In this document: in pieces, positions 6,909 through 15,094 of the stretch
Position numbering within the stretch: the first letter of the stretch is position 1
How the letters are laid out: each line of letters begins with the position of its first letter
Assembly: GCA_050740235.1 (NCBI GenBank)
Contig: JBOIDB010000043.1
Coordinates: forward strand, 1 to 17,871
Direction of reading: 5' to 3'
Source of the DNA: JACDCP01 sp050740235
GTDB taxonomy: Bacteria > Pseudomonadota > Gammaproteobacteria > Steroidobacterales > JACDCP01
DNA length: 17,871 nt
Translations under genes and position numbers: made by a program
The notes under the pieces: model-generated
What the model saw: only the letters and a program-made list of their open reading frames with translations
What the model was told of the DNA's origin: nothing
Databases searched by the model: none

Positions 6909-8165
6909 TCACTGGTTTGTCTTGACGGTCGAACCGTCCTGCAGATCGGCCGCCGGCTCATCGACCACCTTGTCGCCGGCTGCCACCCCGGCGGGAAGCA
7001 GGCGCAGATCCCCGTAGCTTTGCGGCGCCGGCGTGATTCTGCGCAGGCGCACCGTATCGCCCTCGACGACGAAGACAATGCTGTCGCCGCCGCGCTCGAC
7101 GATCGCCGAGTCCGGCACCAGGACGCCTTTCGGCGCTTCGTTCGGCTGCTGTTGGTGCCGTTCTTCGAGAAACGATACGCGCACGCCCATGTCCGGAACG
7201 ATGCGCGGATCCTTCTCGTCGATGCCGATACGCACCTGAACCGTCGCCTTGCTGCGGTCGGCGGTGGGAATGATAGCAATCACGTGGCCGGGAATCTCCC
7301 GGTCGGGATAGGCGTCCAGCATCGCGCGCACCGGCATATTCGGCTCGACCCGATTGATGTACGCCTCGTTCACATCGACTTCGATCTCCAGAGAGTCCAT
7401 ATCGACGATCGTGCCGACGCCGGTGCGCGTGAATCCACCGCCGGCGGACAGCGGCGATATGATCTCGCCGATCTGCGCGGCCTTGGCGACGACGACGCCC
7501 GTAAACGGGGCGCGCACCACCGTGTAATCGTACTGGACCTGCGCTACTTGAACCTCGGCCTGTGCCGCCGCGGCCTGACGCCGCTCCGCGTTGACCTGTG
7601 CCTCCAGCGTCGCCACCTCTGTGCGCGCCTGCTCGACGGTCTGCTCCGATACCAGACCGCGGTCGACGAGGTCCTGCTGCCTTACCAGGTCGCGCTTCGC
7701 CTGCACCAGTTGCGCTTCGCTCTGGGCGACCAGCGCCAGCGCCGCCGCGGCTTGCGCCTGCGCGACGTTCAACTGAGCTTTGTATGCGCTGTCCTCGAGG
7801 CGCGCCAGAATCTGACCTTTCTCGACACGCTCGCCTTCTTCGATCAGGACATCGGTCAGGGTGCCGGTGATCTGCGCCGAGACGGTGGCCTGTCTGCGCG
7901 CGGTGATATAGCCGGTCGCTTCCAGTACCGCCGCCTGGCCGCTCGCCGCACTGCTCGCCACCGCGGTTACGGTTCGTACCTCGAATGCTTTGCCCGGCCA
8001 AAGTCGCCATGCGAGAACGGCACCCACGGCCAGCGCCACGAGGATCCCGCCGACGATCCACCACCACCGCCGGGGGCCACGGTGATCTTCCCGCTGCCCG
8101 CGATCGATGCGCAGCTCCTTGAGCAAATCGTCATTGTCCACTTTTCGCGCCGACACTGCGTCCAT
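6909..8165 (-). CDS. HlyD/MacA-family periplasmic adaptor (membrane fusion protein)
   Basis: A 418-residue adaptor that would link the ABC permeases to an outer-membrane channel. It has a short cytoplasmic tail (DNDDLLKELRIDR), one TM anchor (about 34-53), a lipoyl half-domain (GYITARRQATVSAQITGTLTDVLIEEGERVEKGQ, in part; 85-118), an Ala/Gln-rich coiled-coil hairpin (about 125-208), the second lipoyl half (RAPFTGVVVAKAAQIGEIISP, in part; 218-239), and beta-barrel and membrane-proximal domains. ATG 8165 is chosen because the ELRIDR tail directly follows it, as in related adaptors. An upstream ATG at 8255 adds 30 residues without an SD. It is the first gene of the operon. No TolC-like gene adjoins the operon, so it would have to use one encoded elsewhere. 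Confidence 0.88.
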   Translation of the reverse strand: MDAVSARKVDNDDLLKELRIDRGQREDHRGPRRWWWIVGGILVALAVGAVLAWRLWPGKAFEVRTVTAVASSAASGQAAVLEATGYITARRQATVSAQITGTLTDVLIEEGERVEKGQILARLEDSAYKAQLNVAQAQAAAALALVAQSEAQLVQAKRDLVRQQDLVDRGLVSEQTVEQARTEVATLEAQVNAERRQAAAAQAEVQVAQVQYDYTVVRAPFTGVVVAKAAQIGEIISPLSAGGGFTRTGVGTIVDMDSLEIEVDVNEAYINRVEPNMPVRAMLDAYPDREIPGHVIAIIPTADRSKATVQVRIGIDEKDPRIVPDMGVRVSFLEERHQQQPNEAPKGVLVPDSAIVERGGDSIVFVVEGDTVRLRRITPAPQSYGDLRLLPAGVAAGDKVVDEPAADLQDGSTVKTNQ

Positions 8166-8256
8166 AGAGCTGCCAAGTTTCTCATAGCTGCGCCGCTCGT
8201 GTGCAGAGAACCGGGAGGGAATGTAATTGAGACGCGCCGGCCCTCGTAGTGTCATT

Positions 8257-8276
8257 TGTCACATGGCGGCGTGACA
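8257..8276. promoter_or_regulatory. Dyad TGTCAC-N8-GTGACA in divergent promoter region
   Basis: A perfect 6-bp inverted repeat (8257-8262 and 8271-8276) lies between the divergent adaptor operon (start 8165) and tatD (start 8296). A further TGTCA at 8251-8255 region (GTCATTTGTCAC) gives a nearby direct half-site. The size and spacing fit a dimeric regulator operator, but no regulator gene adjoins it. I could not find convincing -35/-10 pairs in the 130-base gap; TTGTCA (8256-8261) is the best -35-like hexamer. Operator status is inference from symmetry and position only. Confidence 0.35.
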
Positions 8277-8295
8277 TGGGATACGCTTCGCTTCC

Positions 8296-9114
8296 ATGGC
8301 ATTCGAGCTAATCGACATCGGCGCCAATCTCACGCACGACAGCTTCGATTCCGATCGCGAGGAGGTGATTGCGCGCGCCCGGGAAGCAGGCGTCGGCAAC
8401 ATGGTCGTGACCGGCAGCACGGTCGAAGTCAGTCGCCGGGCCCTTGCGCTCGCCCGCGAGCATCCGGGCGTGTTGTACGCAACGGCCGGCATACACCCCC
8501 ATCACGCGGGACAGGCTCCGGCGGACGCCTGCGACGCGTTCCGCGATCTCTATCTGAATCCGGAAGTGGTCGCGATCGGCGAATGCGGGCTCGATTTCTT
8601 TCGCAATTTCAGTACGCCGAACGACCAGGAGCGCGTCTTCCGCAGCCAGCTCGAGCTGGCCTGCGAGCTGGGTGCGCCCGTTTTCCTGCATCAGCGCGAT
8701 GCTCACGATCGTTTCATCGGCATCGTGCGCGAGTATCTGCCGCGCCTCGCGCACGCCGTGGCTCATTGCTTCACGGGTGACGGCACGGAGCTCGACGAGT
8801 GCCTCGAGGCCGGGATGCACATCGGCATTACCGGCTGGATCTGCGACGAGCGCCGCGGCGCGCACCTCAAGACGCTGATCGGCCGGATTCCACGCGACCG
8901 CCTCATGGTCGAGACCGACGCGCCGTATTTGCTGCCGCGCGACCTCGAGCCGAAGCCGAAGTCGCGACGCAACGAGCCGGCGAACCTTCCGCACATACTT
9001 GCCACGGTCGCAGCGGCCACCGGTCGGCAGGCGAACGAGCTGGCTGCGGAAACGACAAGCAATGCGCGCAGGTTCTTCGGCCTGGACGGTTTGTCTGATC
9101 GAGGGCAGGAATAG
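8296..9114 (+). CDS. tatD: TatD-family metal-dependent hydrolase/DNase
   Basis: A 272-residue TIM-barrel hydrolase that follows E. coli TatD (260 aa) very closely, including MFDIGxNLT-like start, AGIHPHH (64-70), VVAIGECGLDF (91-101), RNFSTPNDQERVF, FLHQRDAH (130-137), HCFTG (157-161), GITGWICDERRG (167-178), ETDAPYLLPRDL (206-217) and SRRNEPANLPHIL. Expected metal ligands Glu96, His132, His157 and Asp208 are all present. TatD has been characterised as a 3'-5' exonuclease linked to DNA repair and apoptosis-like DNA degradation; despite its name it is not needed for Tat export. No tatABC genes are adjacent. It is cytoplasmic (no signal). No clear SD precedes ATG 8296, so initiation may be weak or from a very short leader. 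Confidence 0.93.
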   Translation: MAFELIDIGANLTHDSFDSDREEVIARAREAGVGNMVVTGSTVEVSRRALALAREHPGVLYATAGIHPHHAGQAPADACDAFRDLYLNPEVVAIGECGLDFFRNFSTPNDQERVFRSQLELACELGAPVFLHQRDAHDRFIGIVREYLPRLAHAVAHCFTGDGTELDECLEAGMHIGITGWICDERRGAHLKTLIGRIPRDRLMVETDAPYLLPRDLEPKPKSRRNEPANLPHILATVAAATGRQANELAAETTSNARRFFGLDGLSDRGQE

Positions 9115-9142
9115 GCCGCTGCCAACACCGCCAAAAGCAGCC

Positions 9143-9158
9143 AATCACGCATGTCCCC
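9143..9158. repeat. Half-site of the GGGGACATGC palindrome family
   Basis: The 16 bases AATCACGCATGTCCCC match 15 of 16 positions of the right arm of the palindrome at 84-107 (AATCAGGCATGTCCCC). The second arm is missing here. It lies in the 115-base gap between tatD and the M20 peptidase gene. The same gap holds an inverted repeat CCATCGA (9174-9180) / TCGATGG (9205-9211) with a 24-base spacer; its meaning is unknown. The half-site is most simply a decayed copy of the same short repeat family (inference). Confidence 0.6.
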
Positions 9159-9229
9159 GGCGACTCCAAAAAGCCATCGAGTTCGGGTAAGGTAATTGGT
9201 TCAATCGATGGTCCAAATGAGGTAACGCC

Positions 9230-10654
<1,425 letters not shown>

Positions 10655-10679
10655 CGGCGCGCAGCCGGCGAGCAGTGAG

Positions 10680-12062
10680 GTGGACCTGGACGCGCTTCTG
10701 CTCTCCCGAGTGCAGTTCGCGTTCACGATCGCCTTTCACATCCTCTTTCCGACGCTGACCATCGGGCTGGCGGCGTTCATCGCCCTGCTCGAAGGGCTCT
10801 GGCTCAAGACCGGCGATCCGATCTACCGGCGCGAGTGCATCTTCTGGGGCCGCATCTTCGCGCTTGGCTTCGGCATGGGCGTCGTCACTGGCGTCGTGCT
10901 TTCCTACGAGGTCGGCACGAACTGGAGCGGGTTCTCCGAGGTGGCCGGCAACGTGGTCGGTCCGCTCATGATGTACGAGGTGCTCGCGGCTTTCTTCCTC
11001 GAAGCCGGTTTCCTCGGCGTCATGCTGTTCGGCTGGAATCGCGTCGGCCCGCGATTGCATTTTCTCGCCACGCTGATGGTGATGACCGGCACGTTCTTCT
11101 CGGCATTCTGGATACTGTCGGCGAATTCATGGATGCAGACGCCGGCGGGTTTCGAGCTTCGCGACGGCGTGTTCCATGCGGCCGACTGGCTGGAAGCGAT
11201 CTTCAACCCGTCGTTCCCGTATCGTCTCACGCACATGCTGCTCGCTGCGTACATCACGACCGGATTCGTGGTCGCCGCCGTGTCGGCCCGCTACCTGCGA
11301 GACGGTTCTCATCCGCGCACCGGCCGCCGCGGCCTGAGGGTCGCAATTGCCGGTCTCGCCGTGCTCGTGCCGCTGCAGGTCGTGGTCGGCGATCTGCACG
11401 GGCTCGCCGCTTACGAGCATCAGCCGACAAAGGTCGCGGCCATCGAAGCCAACTGGGAAACGATGCGCGGCGCGCCGCTGCTGTTGTTCGCCTGGCCTGA
11501 CGCCGCCGCCGAGCGCAATCGCTTCGAAATTGCCATTCCCTACGGCTTGAGCCTGTTGCTCGAGCACAGCCTCGACGGCAAGGTTCCGGGCCTGAAGGAA
11601 GTCGCCCCGACGGACCGCCCGAACGTCCCGATCGTGTTCTTCGCGTTCCGCATCATGGTCGGCGCCGGGCTCATCATGCTCGCGCTAGCATGGATCGGCG
11701 CCTGGCTGATGGCGCGCGGACGGCTGGAGACTTCTCCGCGCTTCCTGCGCGCTCTGACCCTGGCATGGCCGCTCGGCTTCATCGCCACGGTGGCCGGCTG
11801 GTGCGTGAACGAGGTCGGCCGGCAGCCCTGGATCGTCTACGGCCACCTGCGCACTGCCGACGCTGTTTCGCCCGTGTCGGCCGGCCAGGTCGGCACTTCG
11901 CTCGGCGTTTTCTTCTGCGTCTACACCGTGCTGATGGCGGCGTTCCTCTATTACCTGTTCAAGCTCATCCGGCACGGTCCCGGAGACGAGAAGCAGGAAT
12001 CGCCGAAGCTCGAGGACCAGGCGCCGGCCCGGCCGGCATTCATGCCGGCGGCGGACGAGTAG
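10680..12062 (+). CDS. cydA: Cytochrome bd quinol oxidase subunit I (CioA-like, short Q-loop)
   Basis: A 460-residue multi-pass inner-membrane subunit that oxidises quinol and reduces O2 to water with hemes b558, b595 and d. Key residues are present: His20 (FTIAFHILFP), Glu100 and Glu108 (MMYEVLAAFFLEAGF), His185 (YRLTHMLLAAY) and Met326 (FRIMVG) as heme ligands, Lys251/Glu256 (QPTKVAAIEANWE) in the quinol site, and GRQPW (380-384). At 460 aa it is much shorter than E. coli CydA (522 aa) because the Q-loop after Glu256 is short, as in the cyanide-insensitive CioA type. The start is GTG 10680; the longer open frame back to 10548 lies within the M20 gene. cydB follows after 2 bases. No cydDC genes are in the window. 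Confidence 0.93.
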   Translation: MDLDALLLSRVQFAFTIAFHILFPTLTIGLAAFIALLEGLWLKTGDPIYRRECIFWGRIFALGFGMGVVTGVVLSYEVGTNWSGFSEVAGNVVGPLMMYEVLAAFFLEAGFLGVMLFGWNRVGPRLHFLATLMVMTGTFFSAFWILSANSWMQTPAGFELRDGVFHAADWLEAIFNPSFPYRLTHMLLAAYITTGFVVAAVSARYLRDGSHPRTGRRGLRVAIAGLAVLVPLQVVVGDLHGLAAYEHQPTKVAAIEANWETMRGAPLLLFAWPDAAAERNRFEIAIPYGLSLLLEHSLDGKVPGLKEVAPTDRPNVPIVFFAFRIMVGAGLIMLALAWIGAWLMARGRLETSPRFLRALTLAWPLGFIATVAGWCVNEVGRQPWIVYGHLRTADAVSPVSAGQVGTSLGVFFCVYTVLMAAFLYYLFKLIRHGPGDEKQESPKLEDQAPARPAFMPAADE

Positions 12063-12064
12063 TT

Positions 12065-13072
12065 ATGGATCTCGCGCTCGTCTGGGCCGCCATCATCGCG
12101 CTGGGCGTGGTCGTGTACGTGATCCTGGACGGCTTCGTGCTCGGCATCGCCATCCTGTTTCCGTTCGCGCGCGAGCGTTCCGACCGCGACGTTATGATGA
12201 ACAGCGTCGCTCCCGTCTGGGACGGCAACCAGACCTGGCTCGTGCTAGGCGGCGCCGCCCTGTTCGCTGTGTTCCCGCAGGCGTATTCGATCCTTTTGCC
12301 GGCGCTGTACATGCCGATCCTGCTCATGCTGATCGCTCTCGTGTGGCGCGGCGTCTCCTTCGAATTCCGCTTCAAGGCAAATCGAAGCCGGCGACTCTGG
12401 GATGTCTCGTTCTGCTTCGGTGGCCTGGTCGCCGCGCTGTGCCAGGGCCTCGTTCTCGGTACGGTGGTGCAGGGATTCGACGTGCGTAACGGCGAGTATG
12501 CCGGCGGCGCGTTCGGCTGGCTGTCGCCGTTCACGCTGTTGACCGGCATCTCGGTCGTCATCGGCTATGCCCTGCTCGGCTCGACCTGGGTCGTCATGAA
12601 GACCGTCGGCGAGCTGCAGGACTGGAGCTATCGCGTCTCGCGCCGCCTGCTGCCGCTGCTGGTCCTCTGCATCGGCGCGGTCAGCCTGTATACCCCGCTC
12701 GATCAGCCGGAGATCGCCGAGCGGTGGTTCGCGCTGCCGGACTTCTATTTTCTCTCGCAGGTGCCGCTCGTTACGTTCATCCTGTCGGTATCGTGCTGGT
12801 ACGTGCTGAAGCGGCAACGCCGGGCGCAGCAGTCGCTGCCGTTCTATTTCAGCATCGGGCTGTTTCTGCTTTCTTACGCGGGGCTCACGATCAGCATCTG
12901 GCCGTATATCGTGCCGCGCGCCGTGACGTTGTGGGAGGCGGCTGCGCCGCCCGAGACGCAGATCTTCGCCCTGATCGGCTACGTCGTGTTCCTGCCGCTG
13001 GTGATCGGCTACACGGTCATGGCATACCGCGTGTTTCGCGGCAAGGTGCGGCCCGGCGAAGGCTATCACTGA
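12065..13072 (+). CDS. cydB: Cytochrome bd quinol oxidase subunit II (CioB-like)
   Basis: A 335-residue, eight-to-nine-TM partner of CydA. Typical features are the start MDLALVWAAIIALGVVVYVILDGFVLG (in part), with GFVLGIAIL close to the first TM, SVAPVWDGNQTWLVLGGAALFAVFP (in part), ALYMPILLMLIALVWRGVSFEFR (in part), and FCFGGLVAALCQGLVLGTVVQG (in part). Asn58/Trp-rich WDGNQTW is the signature of the family. ATG 12065 follows the cydA stop by 2 bases, so the subunits are translated together. The last residues VFRGKVRPGEGYH are the usual CioB tail. No CydX/CydZ-like membrane peptide ORF follows in the 119 bases before the next gene. Confidence 0.93.
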   Translation: MDLALVWAAIIALGVVVYVILDGFVLGIAILFPFARERSDRDVMMNSVAPVWDGNQTWLVLGGAALFAVFPQAYSILLPALYMPILLMLIALVWRGVSFEFRFKANRSRRLWDVSFCFGGLVAALCQGLVLGTVVQGFDVRNGEYAGGAFGWLSPFTLLTGISVVIGYALLGSTWVVMKTVGELQDWSYRVSRRLLPLLVLCIGAVSLYTPLDQPEIAERWFALPDFYFLSQVPLVTFILSVSCWYVLKRQRRAQQSLPFYFSIGLFLLSYAGLTISIWPYIVPRAVTLWEAAAPPETQIFALIGYVVFLPLVIGYTVMAYRVFRGKVRPGEGYH

Positions 13073-13147
13073 TTCTGTCCGGACCGTCGGCGAAACTGTT
13101 TTCACTCCGCTGAACGAGATTTCTCGATACGGAGATGGCGGAGCATA

Positions 13148-13195
13148 ATGGTGGTGGCTGACCTCGTCAGAATGTGGCGCGACTTGAAGCCATGA
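13148..13195 (+). CDS. 15-codon upstream ORF overlapping the next start (candidate leader peptide)
   Basis: ATG 13148 opens MVVADLVRMWRDLKP and stops at TGA 13193-13195, which overlaps the ATG 13192 of the following gene as ATGA. GGAG (13140-13143) lies 4 bases before the ATG, better than anything in front of the downstream gene. A translated short ORF ending on the next start would couple translation of the HTH-TolB/TPR protein. It is too short to judge by composition and has no attenuator-like codon runs or T-rich hairpin, so it may be chance. It is not a CydX-like subunit: there is no membrane segment. Confidence 0.3.
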   Translation: MVVADLVRMWRDLKP

Positions 13196-14955
13196 ACGAA
13201 TCTCATCTCGAGGCCGGTGGTCCTGGCGCAGGTCCGATCCCCCGCCGGCTGGAATCCTGGAAGCGCATCGCGCAGTACCTCAATCGCGACGTGCGTACGG
13301 TCCAGCGCTGGGAGGCCGCGGAGGGCCTGCCCGTCCACCGGCTCCAGCACCGCAGCCAGGGTTCGGTGTTCGCTTACGTCGAGGAGCTGGACGCCTGGCT
13401 CAATGCGCGTGCGTCCGATGGCGCCGTCTCCCATGCACCGTCCGCGAGACGCCGCACTATAGTCGCCGGTCTCATTGTGGCGATGGCGCTCGCAACCGCC
13501 GCGGCCCTCTGGTTCGGCAGTATTTCCTCCGACTCGGGCGTGCCCGGTGACAGGCTCATGCTGGCCGTGCTGCCCTTCGAAAACCTCAGCGGCGAAACGG
13601 CGCGGAGCTACTTCAGCGACGGCCTGACGGAAGATGTGATTACCGAGCTGGGACATGTGAATCCCGAGCGGCTGGGCGTGATCGCGCGCACCTCGGTAAT
13701 GCAGTACCGAGGCTCGACCAAAGACATCGCTGAAATCGGCCGCGAACTGGGCGTCGACTATATTCTCGAGGGCAGCGTCCGTCGCGACGGCGAGCGGCTG
13801 CGTCTCGCCGCCCAGCTGATCGACGCCAGCGATCAGAGCCATCGCTGGGCGCAGACCTACGATCGCTCCCTGCATTCCGTGCTCGACCTGCAGACGGAAC
13901 TCGCCAGACAAGTCGCGCGAGCCATTCGCATCGAGCTCGGTACTGCGTACGCCGCGACCGGCAAACCCGCCGCGACGAATCTCGAGGCCTACGAGCTCCT
14001 GTTGCTCGGCAAGCACCACCTGTATCGCTGGATGCCCGACGGATTCGTCCTGGCTCGCCGCTATCTGAGTCAGGCAATCGAGCGCGATCCCGGCCTGGCT
14101 GCCGCGCACGCGTGGCTCGCGATGGCCCATCTCGCCATCGCGTTCTACGAAATCGAGCCCCGCGCGGAAGCCTATGCCGGCGCAGTGCAGGCCGCGCGCC
14201 GGGCACTGGAGCTCAACCCCCGGGAGGGGCAGGCGCTGGTCGTTCTGGCATTCAAGGCGCATAAATATGACTGGGACTGGCATCGCGCGGAGCAGCTGTT
14301 CCAGCGTGCGCTCGAGGTCGGCCCGAACTCCCCCTGGCCGCACTGGGGCTACGCCCATCTGCTCAACAGCCAGGGACGCCACGAGGAAGCTATTGCCGAA
14401 GCCCGCCTGGCTTTACGCCTGGATCCGGCATCCCTGTTCATGCACTTCGTCGTACAGTCCACACTCTGGGATGCGCGCCGTTATGACGAGGCATTTGCCG
14501 CATGTCAGGCAGCGCAAGAGCGGCTGCCCGAGCGGCCCAGGGCGTACTTTCAATGCGCCAAGGAAGTGTATGAGCGCATGGGGCAGTACGAGCGGGCCAT
14601 AGGCATGCGCGCACGGCTCAGTGAGCTGGGCGCGGCGGCCGGCTACTACTATAAGATCGAAGCAGGGAACCGCGATATCGGCCCCCTGCGGCGCCTGTAT
14701 AGCGAACATGGACCGTCCGGATACTGGGCCTGGGTGAAGGAGCTCCGCGATGAGCTCGGCGACTATCACGCAGTCAATCGGGCGATCGCGCGCGCCCAGC
14801 GCGGCGAGCTGGACGAGGCCATCGCCGTGCTGAACAACGGCTTCCGGCGCCGCGATCATTCCATGACCCAGATCAAGGTGGAACCTTTGCTGGATCCGCT
14901 GCGGGGCGACCCGCGTTTCCGGGATCTGCTGCGACAGATGCATTTGCAGGATTAG
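13192..14955 (+). CDS. Membrane-anchored HTH protein with TolB-like domain and TPR repeats
   Basis: A 587-residue protein with four parts. (a) A winged/MerR-excisionase-like helix-turn-helix, about 19-72 (ESWKRIAQYLNRDVRTVQRWE in part, then LDAWLNAR). (b) A single TM, about 89-108. (c) A TolB/FlgO-like domain, about 111-240 (AVLPFENLSG, FSDGLTEDVITEL, VDYILEGSVRR, WAQTYDR). (d) TPR-type helices, about 250-500 (AIERDPGLAAAHAWLAMAHL, AEQLFQRALEVGPNSPWPHW), ending in VEPLLDPLRGDPRFRDLL. With the HTH inside and TolB/TPR outside, it resembles CadC-like one-component membrane regulators (inference). The family is common in several GC-rich proteobacteria and acidobacteria but its function is not known. 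ATG 13192 is preferred; GTG 13174 is possible. It may sense or regulate the adjacent cydAB, but there is no direct evidence. Confidence 0.85.
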   Translation: MNESHLEAGGPGAGPIPRRLESWKRIAQYLNRDVRTVQRWEAAEGLPVHRLQHRSQGSVFAYVEELDAWLNARASDGAVSHAPSARRRTIVAGLIVAMALATAAALWFGSISSDSGVPGDRLMLAVLPFENLSGETARSYFSDGLTEDVITELGHVNPERLGVIARTSVMQYRGSTKDIAEIGRELGVDYILEGSVRRDGERLRLAAQLIDASDQSHRWAQTYDRSLHSVLDLQTELARQVARAIRIELGTAYAATGKPAATNLEAYELLLLGKHHLYRWMPDGFVLARRYLSQAIERDPGLAAAHAWLAMAHLAIAFYEIEPRAEAYAGAVQAARRALELNPREGQALVVLAFKAHKYDWDWHRAEQLFQRALEVGPNSPWPHWGYAHLLNSQGRHEEAIAEARLALRLDPASLFMHFVVQSTLWDARRYDEAFAACQAAQERLPERPRAYFQCAKEVYERMGQYERAIGMRARLSELGAAAGYYYKIEAGNRDIGPLRRLYSEHGPSGYWAWVKELRDELGDYHAVNRAIARAQRGELDEAIAVLNNGFRRRDHSMTQIKVEPLLDPLRGDPRFRDLLRQMHLQD

Positions 14956-14958
14956 TCA

Positions 14959-14998
14959 CGACAAAGCATGACATTGCACCGGCCGGCACCCTTTGTCG
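14959..14998. other. Inverted repeat CGACAAAG-N24-CTTTGTCG
   Basis: Perfect 8-bp arms at 14959-14966 and 14991-14998 enclose 24 bases that contain the palindrome CCGGCCGG (14979-14986 region). It starts 4 bases after the stop of the TPR gene. The nested symmetry could form a long hairpin, so it may act as a transcription or mRNA 3'-end structure, or as an operator for the downstream beta-propeller gene. No T-run follows, so it is not a standard terminator. The rest of the 139-base gap (14999-15083) shows nothing I can name. Confidence 0.35.
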
Positions 14999-15083
14999 CT
15001 TGCGGTGCGATCCGTGAGGCGCGAGGCTCGAGGCGTCATCCGGAGGAGACAGCAAACTAAAGATCGAGTCCCTCCGAATGCCC

Positions 15084-15088
15084 GGAGG
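15084..15088 (+). promoter_or_regulatory. Shine-Dalgarno GGAGG fixing the beta-propeller gene start
   Basis: GGAGG lies 6 bases before ATG 15095, which starts directly with a signal peptide. This rules out the longer open frame beginning near 14993. Confidence 0.8.
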
Positions 15089-15094
15089 CCTGAA

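Noticed and set aside
6893..7279. N-terminal extension of the LolD-like ATPase frame
   Set aside because: The frame is open inside the adaptor gene, but the family start MATLIEIHDL at 6892 has a good SD (AAGGA) and the extension is not ATPase-like.
13073..13147. CydX-like small subunit gene after cydB
   Set aside because: No ORF with a start, SD and membrane segment is present in this gap; the 15-codon ORF further on is not hydrophobic enough.
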